This document shows, one piece after another, positions 1 through 12,280 of a DNA stretch of 64,000 nucleotides. Within the stretch, counting starts at the first letter, position 1. Each line of letters starts with the position of its first letter. The DNA lies in NCBI GenBank assembly GCA_031772625.1, contig CM062813.1, positions 697,138,420-697,202,419 of the forward strand. Reading direction: 5' to 3'. The notes under the pieces were generated by a model, which saw only the letters and a list, made by a program, of their open reading frames with translations, was not told where the DNA came from and did no database searches. Source of the stretch: Pinus tabuliformis (Eukaryota > Streptophyta > Pinopsida > Pinales > Pinaceae). The position numbers and the translations under genes were made by a program.

Positions 1-2140
1 GTTTTTTAATGAATAACAAGGTTCTTAGACATACTAATGGAACTTGTGTTATAACAAACAATAGGGATTGGTTGGTCATATGTTACCTTCATGTCTTATA
101 AGGTTTGCTTCATCCATAATATTTGAGTACAACATGCAACAATGGATATGTACTTTTACTTTGGTTGTATATAGGGATATTGACGTCTGCATTTTACTCA
201 GACATGCCACCAAAAAATTCTCTAGAAATAATGCACCAACACTTGTGCTCTTCCTATAATCTACACTAATGACCTAATAAAATTCTATGTATGCAGTTAA
301 GAAGAAGTTCTGAGCTTTGGGAATTAGTATTTTAAACTACTTAAACCTTTATTTAGTCATTCATATTTTTGTACGCCACTGTTATGAAGTAAACCTACAT
401 ATGTATGTGACTGTGATGAAGGAAAGTAGCGCATATCCAATTCACTACTTTCTTTTCAGTTAATTCGTCATCTATCTAACTTGAACTAGTATATCGGTGC
501 TTCCTTAAATATTAATTAAACAGTGATCATGTGCAGTAAGAACAACATAAGTCATCACACACAAGCAACATATGAACACTAGGATTTTTAGGTGGAAACC
601 CAATATGAGAAAAAACCATCGTTGTTGTTGTTTTTTTCTTCTTCTTTTATTATAAAGATAAATTTCTTACAATACTTGTACTAGCATAGACTCATACCAG
701 TGCGCAGGAACCCACTTGCAGAAGACTACAACCTTCTCTTGTTTTCCAGCTTCTACTGGAAGGGAGCTACAGCGCCCTTATCTTCTATTCTTTGTGGATC
801 ACTTTTCAGAATATTTCAAACTGAATCTATTCCAAATATCAATCAACAATACTGAAACCAACACTGTATCAAATAACGAACTTGATCATCAAATCATTGA
901 ATGAACCAACTATTGAAAATCAAACAACCAAACCAACTAGATCATTTCAATTCAATGTATATCCTTCATCAGAATGTCAGACGACCTACTTTTCATCACA
1001 TAGACCAAATTCTGTCACTGCAAACCCTGGTCAACCTTATGTCAGAATATATACGCTATTATTATGAGACATACCTGCGTATATACATGCTTTCTCTTCA
1101 GATAACCCATGTACAAATCTCAAAACATTGAACCTTGAAACTGGATCATTGCACTACTAAAATCAATCACTAAAACACATACTAACCTTGTCACAAATAT
1201 TTGAACCAAACAGTGATCATCTCATAGTAGCGCCATTACTATTCAACATATCATAACATAATCAGTTCAACCTCAATCAACATTGTCAAACACAGATCAT
1301 CATGGAAGAATTCATCGACAGATAGCAGCAAACACAACAAGACTGATCAGATATCATATATAGCGAAATCATAGCATATGTACGTGACCCTTATAAGACA
1401 CTTATGCATATGTACATGCCTTTCAAGAGGCATACCGACGTATAGATCTGTCCATACTGCAAAATTGATACGCGACTACCCAAAAGTCGATCCGTGTATG
1501 TATGCGATCTTAATGAAGAAAAATTGCATATAGATATGTAACTACTGAGTAATACCTTCGTTGCACAACAAATCATCAATCAAACCCAAAACTCGGCACA
1601 CACTGTTAAAGACACAAATAATAACATAATCATCACAAATCTATCAACCCATAAGAAGATTATTCAATGTGTATTCATTTCAAATCTATAAGATTTGATC
1701 CATCGTCACACTTCCGAGTGCACACTTATTTCAGATAAAACAATTCATCAAATAAACCAAATCATGCACACTTAGCACTTTGATCTCCATCTCCTTATAT
1801 AGATTAGGCCTTAGCCAATACCTTAGGCCAATTTCGTAGTTATGTCGATGGTATTCGTTGATGGGGTCAAATATTCATTGTTGCGCTCATCACTATGGGC
1901 CAATACCATGGTAGAGACGCCTGGTATTAGGAATACTATGGTGCGGAGACTGTACATGACTTTACTTCACCATACTCATGTATGTACGTGGCTTTGCTTC
2001 ACAGAACCCGCGTATACTTATTCAAACTTTATCTTTATCATTCCTCTATCTTTGAACTGGTATTCAATGTGTACTGGCATGAATACTCATCCTGCTACCA
2101 TCATGTCGACATATTTATTAAGTAGGTTTCCATCAAGGAC
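1..2140. other. Degraded AT-rich DNA, no gene recognised
   Basis: No coding region in this stretch has a recognisable domain or conserved motif. Short open frames exist but look like chance. Several places carry variants of a short motif built on CATATGTACGTG followed by a pyrimidine-rich CTTTACTTCA-like tail, near 400, 1070, 1375, 1405, 1495, 1955 and 1980. They suggest an old dispersed or tandem repeat. It may be eroded retrotransposon sequence upstream of the Copia gag fragment, but no LTR boundary was found. Confidence 0.4.
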
Positions 2141-2154
2141 AACACATTTGTCAT

Positions 2155-2690
2155 GATGCCAACAAGTACATCAAGACAAAGATGTATTTGCGGAATAAGT
2201 TATATAGAATGAAGAAATCAAAGGATGAGGATATGTCATCCTTTCTCATGAAAGTCTCTCGGCTAAGTGACCATCTAAAAGCACTTGGGGAAACAATATC
2301 TGATTCGGAAGTGACCATTTGTGTACTAAATGCATTGCCACCAGAATGGAGCAACTTTGCAACAAGCATCTACTCCAAGAAAGATTCAACTCCTTTTGAT
2401 GAGTTGTGGGCTCAATGCATTCTGGAAGAATCAAGGATCGGTAAAGGATGACATTGGATCAGGTGAGTAGTCTCAAGCCTTTCTAACCCGAGTTAAGAAG
2501 CTAAAGAAAGGAAAGTTTGTAAAGTCTAAGAAGAAAGACATGTCCAAGATCTAATTCTTTAAGTGCAATGAGTTTGGACACTACAAGACAGATTGTCCTA
2601 GCCTACAAAACAACAAGAGAAAGGAAAGAAGTGAGGCTCACATGGTTGAGGATACAGGTGAACCTAAGAAGAAGTCAAAGAAAGAAGTGA
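2155..2690 (+). pseudogene. Copia gag fragment
   Basis: The translated stretch has the classic Copia gag (UBN2-type) pattern: a 'YLRNKLYRMKKSKDEDMSSF' segment, then 'LKALGETISDSE' and 'VLNALPPEWSNFATSI'. A degenerate zinc-knuckle-like 'KCNEFGHYKTDCP' follows about 90 residues later. In live elements this protein forms the capsid of the virus-like particle. Here it is a broken fragment. The family assignment rests on motifs read by eye. Confidence 0.75.
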
Positions 2691-4522
2691 AATATCTCTA
2701 CTATCAAAGAAGCCATCTTATTTGTCAGGTTCTTTAGTCTTTTCTTTAGTAGAGTATGCATTATTGTTTACTTTAGGAAAATATTGTTTTTGAAGCAGCA
2801 TCATAGGGAGAAGCATGTGATAGTAGCACATGAAGAGACTACTTGGTCAAGTTGCTTTATAAAAGTCTTCTAGTTTTTAAAGATAGATAGACAGACCATT
2901 TTTCATATTTTTCATCTAGACACTATCTAATAGTATGTTAGAGGTAGTCATTTTGCTTAGATCGATCAGTATGATCTTAGAAGAACCATCATTTTGGAAG
3001 GTTCTTGGGAAAATCATTATGACAAGGTTAGTATACATTCCATGTAATGTGGAAACAATACTATTAAAGGGATGAAGGAATACAATGGGTCCGGATGTAC
3101 ACTCATTATGAGACATATAGCTAGATGATGGAGTAAGAAGCATAGTAATGCACTCTTGTATAAGATCCATTTGAGTAGAATCGTGTAACATACTTAGTAT
3201 GATTATATGATGTTTAAAGAAAAGAAGTTGAACTACTTAAGAATGTATAAAAGATTAAGACTTTGTCTAGAAAATGTAAAATAATGATTAACATCCAGTA
3301 CAGTCTTTGGAAGAAAAGTTGTAACTTGGTAATCAAGTTCGATCTTCGGGCACTTTGATGCATGAAGTGGAGATAGTTGATGAGGATGTTGATGGTACAA
3401 GGTCATCATGATGAGGTAAGTCTGTTTTTATTGGTTATTTGGTTAATATGTTATTTTTGCTACCTGGAAGAATGTTGCAGGGATACATGATGATAGTTGA
3501 GGCAATTTCAACTGTATGGATGGAAATGTATGAAGAATGTTGAGGAAAGCTCAATACCTAGTACCTGGCAACTATGAAGTCAAGATGTGCCCATCTTGGG
3601 ATTAAAAGTAGTTGTATGAGAAGATAACCTAAAGGTCAAATAAGATCACTTTCATAAGGAATCTATGATCAACTTGAAGTTTGAAAAGGCTCAATGCAAT
3701 GCCTTCATGTTGAAGATGAAAGAGATTATCAAGAAAGATGACATGGATCTTGTCATAAGATTGAAGAGAGAAGATGGCTCCATGATCCCTTGAAAGGAAG
3801 AAAGCTCAACGCGAGAGATGCAGAAGAAAGAGGGAGCCCTGTAGCTATGAAGATCAAGTAGTTGGTACTCTCATAAAGACGAGTTGTAAGGCTTGTTGTG
3901 TTGGCTTCCCAAATAGAAAGGAAGTCTAAAATCTCCTCTAGATTTGAGAAGGAGCAAAGAAGTCTCCTTGAATAGGAGTAAGGATCTATTCTCTAATCAA
4001 AAGGAAGAATAGGTATGCCCTCTCTGGTTGAGAGGGAGTGATGTTGGAACATCACATGTGCATTCTCCTCTTCAGGTGATGGAGAGAGAATGACAGAGGA
4101 TTGGATAAGCATTTGTGGTTTCCTCGAGGATAAAGCATCCAAGAAAGGAAAGGTACCAACACTCTTTGAGAATGGGATAGGAATTCAAGAGAAGAGTGGT
4201 CGAAGAGGACCGATATTCTTTGAGGACTCAGGATTGAAGATCTAAGATAAGAATAGTCCTAAAAGGACATACATACCTTGTAGAAATCTGGATGGGGTAT
4301 GTACCTTGTAGAGGTAGTGCAGTATCACACGTAAAACCTCCCAGCATAATGCTCTTGAATAAATAAGATCTTGTCTAGTTAGGCCTCAGAGATAGTATTG
4401 ATCATAATGATGATGCTTATAGTATGGCTTATCAATCTAACTCTTCTTATGAGAACTCTTCAAATTGAGAATGGTGTTGCACTAGCTATACAATTATGAA
4501 AAACTCCCTAGTTAAGAGGGAG

Positions 4523-5628
4523 TGTTGAAGAATGTAACTAGTTTTGGTGTTGTGCTCATTTCAATATGTATCCTATGTAACAAGAAAAGAAAAGGTTAAT
4601 ATTATAAAGCATGGGTTTCATGCTCTTTATTGATGGTATTCTACATAAAATCATGGTCTTCATGCTTCTAGGGTTTTTTAAGTCTTAGGATTTATTGTCA
4701 TGAGTGAAAGGAGTCGACATCATGTTTATAAGACCCTTCCGAGCAAAATGTAATTGTAAAAAGGATTATTTTTTTAGTCTAGAAAGTCCTGGAAACTCCA
4801 AAAATAAAATTCGGCCCTGGCAGTTACAAGTCGTCTTAAAGAAGGGAATTTGACCCCCAAGAAAGGCTATATAAAGAAGCAGTGCAACCTCATTCAACAC
4901 TCACTCACTCAAGAAGTTCGATCTCCCAGGAAAAAAATCGATATGTAGCTGGGAAGCTGGAAAAAGGAAGAGTGAAGGTCTAGGAGAAGAAAGAATGGTG
5001 CAATATCTTGATTTTGGGCTCTATCTCTCTCACACGTGCGAAGTTCTGGGGTTTGTGGTGCTGCAGAAAGAGTCCTAAATTATAGGTCCGAGTTGTAGTA
5101 GGACAAAGTGCACAATCTTGTAGCTGGAAGGAAGATTACCCTACCTTGGCGTTGTTGACCTTAGGAGGAGTTATCTTGCTCTAGGAAGGTCTCAAGAGCA
5201 AGCATGATTAGGGTTTCTAGAGAAGTTGCAAGGCCGAAATTGCAGAGTCGAAGTTGCAGGACGAGTTGCAATATTGTAGATGGCAAGTGGTAGTTGCAAT
5301 TTGTCCCTGGTTAGTGCAGAAGCAAGGAAGGACTTCAAGAAGGGCGAACTTGGTACTTGGAGAAGGACTTGGTCTAGGGTTTGGGTCTTTATGTCTCCAT
5401 TGAAGAAAATTCTATAAGAAGATAAGTGTTTTTCCGGGTTTTCCCCTTAGAGGGGTTTTTCTCTGGCTGAGAGCCTAATTTATGTGTCCTCTATTGTTGC
5501 TATTTCGTTCTTGATATTTGTTTGACGGAAAGACTAAAGAACATAAAGAAGATTAACTCAGATTCACAAGCAAGTATCAAGGTGAAGGAAAATAAAAACT
5601 AATTGCCGCCACTTTGCATTTTCCAACA
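4523..5628 (+). repeat. Probable Copia 3' LTR
   Basis: The purine tract AAGAGGGAG sits directly before TGTTGAAGAATG, the usual arrangement of polypurine tract and LTR start in Copia elements. The proposed end is TTCCAACA near 5628, giving about 1.1 kb with TG...CA ends. A similar purine tract followed by TGATGTTGGAACATCA lies at about 4031-4050, so the exact LTR start is uncertain. Confidence 0.5.
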
Positions 5629-5879
5629 CCATTAACACCACCTTCTTAGTCATGATTTCTAAAAAAAGTGTCCTAAGACATTTGAAGATCTCAAACCCAT
5701 TTCTTTGTTCAAGGATGTATATAACATGATATCCAAGGTCATAACAAGCATTAAACATGTTTTAACCCCTACTATCTCATGTGAATAATTTGGGTTCTCA
5801 AATGATAGATCCATGAACCTATTGCAATTACCCAAGAAAGTATACACTCAATCAAAGTAAAGAAAATGCTCTTATTCAT

Positions 5880-7960
5880 CATTAAATTAAACCTCTCCAA
5901 ATTCTTTGATAAACCTAGTTATACATTAGATTGATTATGTCACTTGTTGGCCTTAGTGTTGCTTTTGTCAACTAGGTCGAGGAATATTACTCCTATATTT
6001 CATTTTTCTTACTTATTATTGGTTCTACTACTTCCTTCTTCTACCCCTCCAAAGAATTAAATCAAGGATGTCACCTTTCACCTCTCTTATTCCTTTTGAT
6101 AGAAAAAGGCCTTGAGAAATATTTGGTCCATGGGAGATCCTTTGGTGATCCAAGAGGGATAAAATTGGTTAGAAGCTTGATTCTAACCCTTTTGCAATCT
6201 ATTGATGATGCATTATCGTTCGATGATAGATCTGTAGAGATGCATATATTCATCATCATGTACAAGAGACTTATTACAAAGCCATGTGGATGGAGATACA
6301 TAATTGGAAATCTTCTATTTTTTCCATAAGACTACTTGAGGGAGAGAAATTCATTAAGGATTATTTGCCCTATTTGGTGGTAGAGGTCAATTATGATCTC
6401 AAGTACCTAGGTTTTGAACTAAGTATAAATGAGTATGAATTTGCTACTAGTTATGTTGTATAGTAAGATTGAAAGAAGGGTATCCTAATGGTATACTAGG
6501 TGGTGCTCCTAAGGGGGAATATTATCATTGGCAAAAGTTGTATTAGAGGGATAGATGGGGGAGATTGGTCATGCCAAAGAAGCTATAGATTTAAGGATTC
6601 AAGAATATACTCCCCTTTTACAAGGCATTGGTTACCAAGAGTTTGTGTAGTCTTTACTCTAGAGAAGGCTTGTGGTAGTGGATGTTGATGCAATAGTATG
6701 TGGATCCCTTCTCGCTTAAAGAAAGAATCAGGTCCTTCATTAATAATATTCATTATGCTTCCCTTATATGGAAATCTTTTCATTTCCATTAGTGGTTCAT
6801 CGGTTCACATGAAAAATAGGGAATGAGATTAAGATTTGCATTGAAATTAACCCTTGAATTGCTTGTGGCAATGAGATCAAGATGTCTGTTGGTCTTTTGA
6901 ATATCATAAGGCATAACAATGATATATTTTGTGGTTGATGCTCTATTTCCAAACATTACTATATATTGAAGGGAGGATGGAAATCCACTAACGAGATAGG
7001 ATTGGTAGCAAAGTAGGGATTGGAGTGGAATGGATATATTCAAAGATTGGATACTAATTTTGTTAAAATTTGATTTGAAGAAGATAAAAGTATTTTGGTA
7101 TAAAAACCCTATTGGTGGAACCTACATGTTTGGGGTACACTACCATGTCTTTAGGTTGGAAGATTGAGTGTGGTGGACCAATCTCTAGCACATCCAAGAA
7201 CCCTTGAAGACTAAAGTTTGTGTCAATGTTCTATACAATAGTGATCACATGAGATGTGATAATCAAAGGCACATGGCAAGATCATAGCATGTGTCCTCTA
7301 TGTAAGAGAAATTAAGAGGCAATATATCCTCTACTAGTAGGATGTCATTAGTCCGAGGTAAGGGGAGCAACAAAAACAATGTTTTAGGAAGGGATGTGGA
7401 GAGGAGACTGAATTGAAGAATTTCTCAAAAATTTGTTGGCAAATAATATGGTAGCTAACATCATGTTCTTCCTCAAGAACTTTGACAAGCATTTTGGTAG
7501 GCTAGGAACAATGTGATACCCCAAGGCCAATGTACTTCTTCCCTAGAAGTTTCCTGTAATATTCAATATGCATGTGATGGCTTAGGAACATTGCGAGAAA
7601 AAAGGCATTGAGATGGGTTGGGCATTTGGCAATTGACATAATGTAGCCATGGGTGTTTTTGATGGAGCTTCCATGGGGAATCAAGGACCACATGGGTCAT
7701 ATACTTGGCCGAGGATCATCACTTTATCTTCATCTATGGGTTTGGAAATGGGAGTCACAATATGAAAGAGATAAGGGCCTTACTTATTGCAGTTGGTGTA
7801 GCTACAAATAATCAAAGGCATACTAGATTTGTAACTCCCTTAGAGCCTATAGAATTGTTATGGGATGGGTAATAACCCAAATTGTAAATCTTAATACTAG
7901 AATATCACCCGATTTAGTTGGTGAAGACCTAGAACTAAAGTTTGTCTCTTGCCCATGTGC
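5880..7960 (+). mobile_element. L1-type LINE remnant (RT and RNase H)
   Basis: This is a broken non-LTR retrotransposon in plus orientation. The frame around 6045-6330 reads 'ELNQGCHLSPLLFLLIEKGL', the counterpart of the LINE reverse transcriptase motif GLRQGCPLSPLLF. It then gives 'GDPRGIKLVRSLILTL' and a degraded catalytic block 'QSIDDALSFDD'. Around 6395-6460 'LKYLGFELSINEYEFATSY' matches the region after the palm domain. Near 7655-7800 two frames give 'GVFDGASMGNQGPHG' and 'NMKEIRALLIAVGVATNN', which resemble RNase H. Many stops and frame changes show it is dead. No endonuclease domain or poly(A) tail was found. Confidence 0.7.
7655..7820 (+). pseudogene. RNase H domain remnant at LINE 3' end
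   Basis: The sequence encodes 'FDGASMGNQGPHG', close to the FDGASKGNPGPAG start of plant RNase H domains. About 30 codons on, in a neighbouring frame, 'KEIRALLIAV' matches the helix carrying the catalytic glutamate. Some plant L1 elements carry such a C-terminal RNase H. The position downstream of the LINE reverse transcriptase fits this, though separate origin cannot be excluded because the domain is about 1.3 kb beyond the RT motifs. Confidence 0.6.
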
Positions 7961-9354
7961 CCTCATTTTTTAAACATTGAATGGTGTCATAAATGCATTG
8001 TCTAAACGAGCAATTGGTAGTCAAGCAGGTTTACTTGCTATTAGTGAGATAAAGGATGTTGTGGACAACATTCCTTAGTAGAAACGTGTTTATGTAGTCT
8101 TCATTTTGCTATGGTAGTATGTTAAAGGAGCATATTCCAAAACTTTTAAAATAAAAATTAGCATATCTCTAGTATACTTATCTATTAACTTCAAAATTAA
8201 ATAATATAAAAATGTTAACATATATCAATATTTCTCAATGCTTTAAGTGAATTAGTGTTAAATAAACTAATAATATTAAACCCATAGGAAAACTATCTTA
8301 TCCTAAAACAAAATGTTTGAAAACAAGGCTTACTATATAGTAAAAGATCAAAAAAATCTTTAGACATTATCCTCTTTCCATCACCAATAGGATGAAGTGT
8401 CACATGGCATGCAAAATCAATACTTCAGTTTGACCATATTTTTCCCGCAACTTTCAGAACTAAATTGTGAAAATGATGTGGACATTGTCACAACATTTCA
8501 ACTATGAGATAGCATATTGAAAATCTAATTTATATGTTAAATAAAACATTCATATCACATTTCAAAATTCATAAGCTTCCATTAGCATGTTACAAGAATG
8601 GAGAAATTCATAATCATCCTTCTAAACTCATTGATCCAAATTCTATTTAAGACATATACATTGCACATTGCTAACCCAATTTCAATAATTATGTTGACAA
8701 AACAAAACTTAAAACATAATAAAAAAGTAAAAATGTTAAACAAAATGTAAAAATTTATTCATTATGTGAAAATGATAAAGACAATGAGAGACATGTCTCT
8801 TTACAATTACAATTCTATATGAAAAATTATATCCTTCAAAACTACATCCACAAAAAACCCTAGGCACTTCTCATTTCAATAATGGTATCCAGTGTAAAGT
8901 GAGCCACATAGATTATTGTATATTTGATCAAGCAAAAACATCAAGTGAAACCTACATGTGCCAAGGCATGTACTAGCTAAAGGACTTGACCTTGAGACTT
9001 CCTGTTATTCATAGTTCTTGATCACTCAAGCTAACCCACATTCGTACATAGCATCCTTAATAAATTTGTAGGCATAGACTAGTGCAACTAACCAAAGGGG
9101 ATTCAAACCAAACACCTATTAATATAGAACTAATCAAATGCCCAACAATATTGATGTCACCCAATTGAACTAACCCATTGATTTTTTCTAAATTAGAGAG
9201 CATAGAGATGAGATTTGAACACTTGTATGTGCATTGATCATGAGCTCATTTAATATTATCTTACTACATGCAATCACACATTCAACATTCAATCGTAAGT
9301 GACGATAACCCATAAAATTAAGAAAAACCAGAAAAAAAATCCCTGAACTACACC

Positions 9355-9462
9355 CATATACTCAATCCCTCTGCCTTACATAAAATTATATATATAACCA
9401 AAATAGTTCATATACTCAATCCCTCTGCCTTACATAAAATTATATATATAACCAAAATAAAT
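9355..9462. repeat. Two-unit tandem repeat, period 54 bp
   Basis: The unit beginning CATATACTCAATCCCTCTG is repeated twice, almost perfectly, with its start at 9355 and again at 9409. Each unit ends in an AT dinucleotide run and ACCAAAATA. The near identity points to a recent local duplication, probably by replication slippage. Confidence 0.9.
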
Positions 9463-9534
9463 TATATATATAAACAAGATAAATTATGTTTTGAGTCGCA
9501 TGTTTATATTTAAATCACATTTTTAGGCCATTCA

Positions 9535-9730
9535 AGTATATAGTTCTATAACGGGAAACCTTAACACTAGTTCTTAACCAAGATATATTATATTATTGTG
9601 TCACATGTTTATATTTATATCACATTTTTTAGGTCATCCAAATATATAGTTCTAGGTCATTCAAATATATAGTTCTTTAACGGGGAAACATTACTGCTAG
9701 TTCTTTAATAGGGAAACCTTAACGTTATAA
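9535..9730. repeat. Imperfect direct repeats with 'TAGTTCT...GGGAAAC' core
   Basis: Variants of ATATAGTTCTTTAACGGGGAAAC recur near 9540, 9645 and 9670-9715, with AGGTCATTCAAATATATAGTTCT duplicated between them. The copies differ in length and sequence. This looks like a slippage-expanded AT-rich segment rather than a transposon. Confidence 0.6.
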
Positions 9731-10184
9731 AATTTCAATGAGAAGTGAGCAATCACGCACCAAACTCTCTTTCATTGTTGAACATTTTGAATAAAAATTA
9801 GCTTAGTCGTGAAGCCTCTTACTCTTACTGTTTCCAACTTTATTTGGTGCGAGACATTGATGACATGTCGTCATAATAATCCAGTTTACTTAAATTAGAC
9901 GAGAAGTAATGCACCTAGAATTATGGAAAATTAAAGATGGAAATTTATTTTAAAGTTCAGAAGTTTCGAGGAATTTTACTAATCTCTAATATGTAAAATA
10001 TAAAAATTTGGTAATATTTTTGTAAACATATTCCATTTTTGATGATTTTATATAGTCTCTAAAATTTTGGCAATTTTTACTGTAAAATGATTTTATAATA
10101 TATAATTTGGGTGAAAAAATGGAAATTAGCATTTTTTTTTTAAAAACATGGAAACTTAACCCACCTGCACATATTAACCCCTAA

Positions 10185-10260
10185 AATTTTCCTTCGTTAG
10201 AATTCTATCTTCAAGAATAAAAAAATTTCCTTCGTTAGAATTCTATCTTCAAGAATAAAA
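10185..10260. repeat. Two-unit tandem repeat, period 38 bp
   Basis: TTTCCTTCGTTAGAATTC through TTCAAGAATAAAAA occurs twice head to tail with a 38-bp period and almost no differences. It is a simple local duplication in non-coding DNA. Confidence 0.9.
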
Positions 10261-10939
10261 AATAAATTTTCAGTTGAGGATCATGATGATAAGCCTATTA
10301 ACAACTCCGTGGTTAAAACATTTCTAATGAACATCCATAACAAGTTCAGATGAAAGAAGATAGTTTAATGGTAGAGAAGTCCAGAATTTTAAACGACTTT
10401 ACCTTGGAATAATCAGTTACTATCCCTTTTAAGAGTTGCAGGAATTTCTAAGAGGATTCCTGGAATTTCATAGAAGCATTTCGATTGTAATGCCGTTTTA
10501 TGAAAATGGTCTATAAATCAGTCACTTATTCTATAATATTGGGACGTAACTCTTCCAACTTTGTATATACATGAATATGAGAACTGTCCCCAACACTGCT
10601 ACTTGTGTTAGAACTAAACTGACAGACCTCTGTACATTATTTGCTGCTCACTGCAATGAAAACCAATGCAGAGTCATTTCTTACGGGAAAATGCTGTTGA
10701 TTTCCTATTATCCATTGTCACTATACAGAATCAATGTATTAACTGATGTGAACTTTCTCTGTTCAATTTTTGCAACATGTTTGAGCTCTTAAATGACTAT
10801 TGTTGACAAAGGCTCAAGTTTTTGAAGGAGCCAGTTCACCCTGGGTATCATCTTAGGGAAGTGCCCAGCAGGTTTACGATGAAAATGTACTTCACAGAAT
10901 ATATATGCTTCAAATCAGATGAATTATACATGTTTTAAA

Positions 10940-11149
10940 GCCAAAAGGGTTAGCTCAAGTGGTCATAGCAAGATGTGAGACGTCTTATCTCTTCCCAAAG
11001 GTGACGAGGGCATGGGTTCAACACTCTTAATCACCTCGGGTTAGGCTCTGTAATCAGGGCCAATGGTGTACCTATTTACCATCCATGGATAATGGGGAAG
11101 TAATAAGAAGGTTTTTCCATAAGGCTTTTCTTCGAGGAGAAAAAAAAAA
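10940..11149 (+). mobile_element. tRNA-derived SINE, copy 1
   Basis: A polymerase III A box, TAGCTCAAGTGG at 10,951-10,962, matches the consensus TRGYNNANNNGG. A B box, GTTCAACAC at 11,016-11,024, matches GWTCRANNC. An A-tract at about 11,140-11,149 marks the 3' end. Head, body and A-tail add up to a SINE of about 210 bp. A target-site duplication was not convincing. The homology to the copy at 12,281 extends beyond the A-tail, so both copies lie in a larger duplicated segment. Confidence 0.75.
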
Positions 11150-11204
11150 TTAATCTTGGAATCTTTATCAATCCATTTAGTAAGAAATTGGCCAACATGA
11201 ATCT

Positions 11205-11770
11205 GAACAAGTAAATGTTACGTGAGTTAGGCATCCTGTACTATCCTTCTTTATGGGCATTTTATCATAAGGCATTGACTCGAATCAAAATCCACATGCT
11301 CCACGAAAATCTGTTGAGAAAGTATAATGAGACCATGGACCAGCTTGCTGAGTTAGTTAAAAAGAGGCATAAAAGAGTTTTAGATAGGCCGTTGCAGAGG
11401 ACAAAGGAAGAGGAGGAAAAGGCTGTGCAGGTGAAGCTTCAGCTTGAGGAGTACAAGGAGCAAAAGTGGGTAAGAATTGATGAAGGCAGAGGAAAAGGAA
11501 GAGGATGGGGATCCAGGTAGCGATGATGGATGATGGTATAATCATGATGTTAAGGGCAAGAAGGGATCGATGTCTGGGCAGCCGGGTGGGAATCGGCAGT
11601 TGTGTTGATGTCTGGGCAGCCGGGTGGGAATCGGCAGTTGTGTTGCATTGCTTACAGTACGAAATTTAAGTCGGATAAGCAGTGGAGGAATCACGAGCAC
11701 TCAGAGAAACAAAGAGATAAGAGTTATTGAGTTGAAGGGTCTGTTTGAGGGGGTGTACAGTTATAGGTGT
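11205..11770 (+). pseudogene. DNAJC21/JJJ1-like pseudogene fragment
   Basis: The frame from about 11,300 encodes 'RKYNETMDQLAELVKKRHKR' followed by an acidic/basic helical stretch. This matches the segment after the J-domain partner region in DNAJC21/JJJ1 co-chaperones (typically KRDYNDTVRxLAEFVKKRDKR). About 290 bp on, another frame gives 'TKFKSDKQWRNHEHSEKQ', the JJJ1 zinc-finger motif FKSEKQWxNHExSKKH, with the second cysteine and last histidine lost. A third frame continues with 'IRVIELKGLFEG', matching the following helix. The intact protein assists Hsp70 in cytosolic 60S ribosome maturation. Frame changes, lost zinc ligands and absence of a J domain make this a dead, probably retroposed copy. 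Confidence 0.7.
11569..11644. repeat. Two-unit tandem repeat, period 38 bp
   Basis: The unit GATGTCTGGGCAGCCGGGTG through GGCAGTTGTGTT is repeated exactly twice inside the DNAJC21-like pseudogene, starting at 11,569 and 11,607. It lies between the helical segment and the zinc-finger segment and adds to the loss of reading frame. Confidence 0.92.
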
Positions 11771-12280
11771 ACACCAAGGCATGGTAAACACAATTTTACA
11801 AGGATTAAAATATTGGTTCTTGTCTATGCACAATTCTCCTGCACTTAATTCACGAAATACATATAGAACATAGTAATTACACCCATTTTAATTTGTTACT
11901 ATTAGTCTATAACGTATTAGCATGCTAGGTATGAGCAAGTCTTATTTGATAGCCATTTTTATCGTTGCTCAACCTCAAGATGGTCATCTTGGGATATTTT
12001 ATCATTTAGTACTCAATCAATTAAGAAACATAGAACCCGAAAAAAAACATAGTAGTGAAAGAGATCAAGCCAAAAAATATAAGGTATCTATATACAGATA
12101 GAAATATTAGCAAGAACAATGAGGCATGAACTATTTTACTATATTAGATAGAAATAAAGGCATGAATTATTTTACTATTATACAAGCATTTGTGATTAAT
12201 ACAAAGATGGGAACTAATCCATTGAGTGGGTATGTGTATATACATTTTGAATCAAATAACTCTGCTATGTATGTTTTATA

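Larger units (their letters stand above)
2146..5628 (+). mobile_element. Ty1/Copia remnant (gag fragment to 3' LTR)
   Basis: This is a fossil Copia-type element in plus orientation. The left part encodes a piece of gag, and the right end is a probable 3' LTR preceded by a purine tract. No protease, integrase or reverse transcriptase could be recognised in the 1.8 kb between them, so the internal region is heavily broken or was never complete. No matching 5' LTR was found upstream. Age cannot be estimated without a second LTR, but the erosion suggests it is old. Confidence 0.65.
7961..10939. other. AT-rich intergenic DNA, no gene recognised
   Basis: This stretch is strongly AT-rich and has no reading frame with recognisable protein features. 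A 73-codon frame at 10,571-10,792 has no known motif and is not accepted as a gene. Several short tandem duplications lie here. It separates the LINE remnant from the SINE/pseudogene cluster. Confidence 0.6.

Noticed and set aside
1842-2156. 104-codon frame before the Copia gag fragment
   Set aside because: It shows no recognisable motif and overlaps eroded repeat sequence.
4031-4060. A second LTR start (GAGAGGGAG then TGATGTTGGAACATCA)
   Set aside because: It has the look of a purine tract plus LTR start, but no paired copy was found. It is kept only as a caveat on the Copia 3' LTR boundary.
10571-10792. 73-codon open frame in AT-rich DNA
   Set aside because: It has no domain, homologue-like motif or supporting context. 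A frame of this length is expected by chance.
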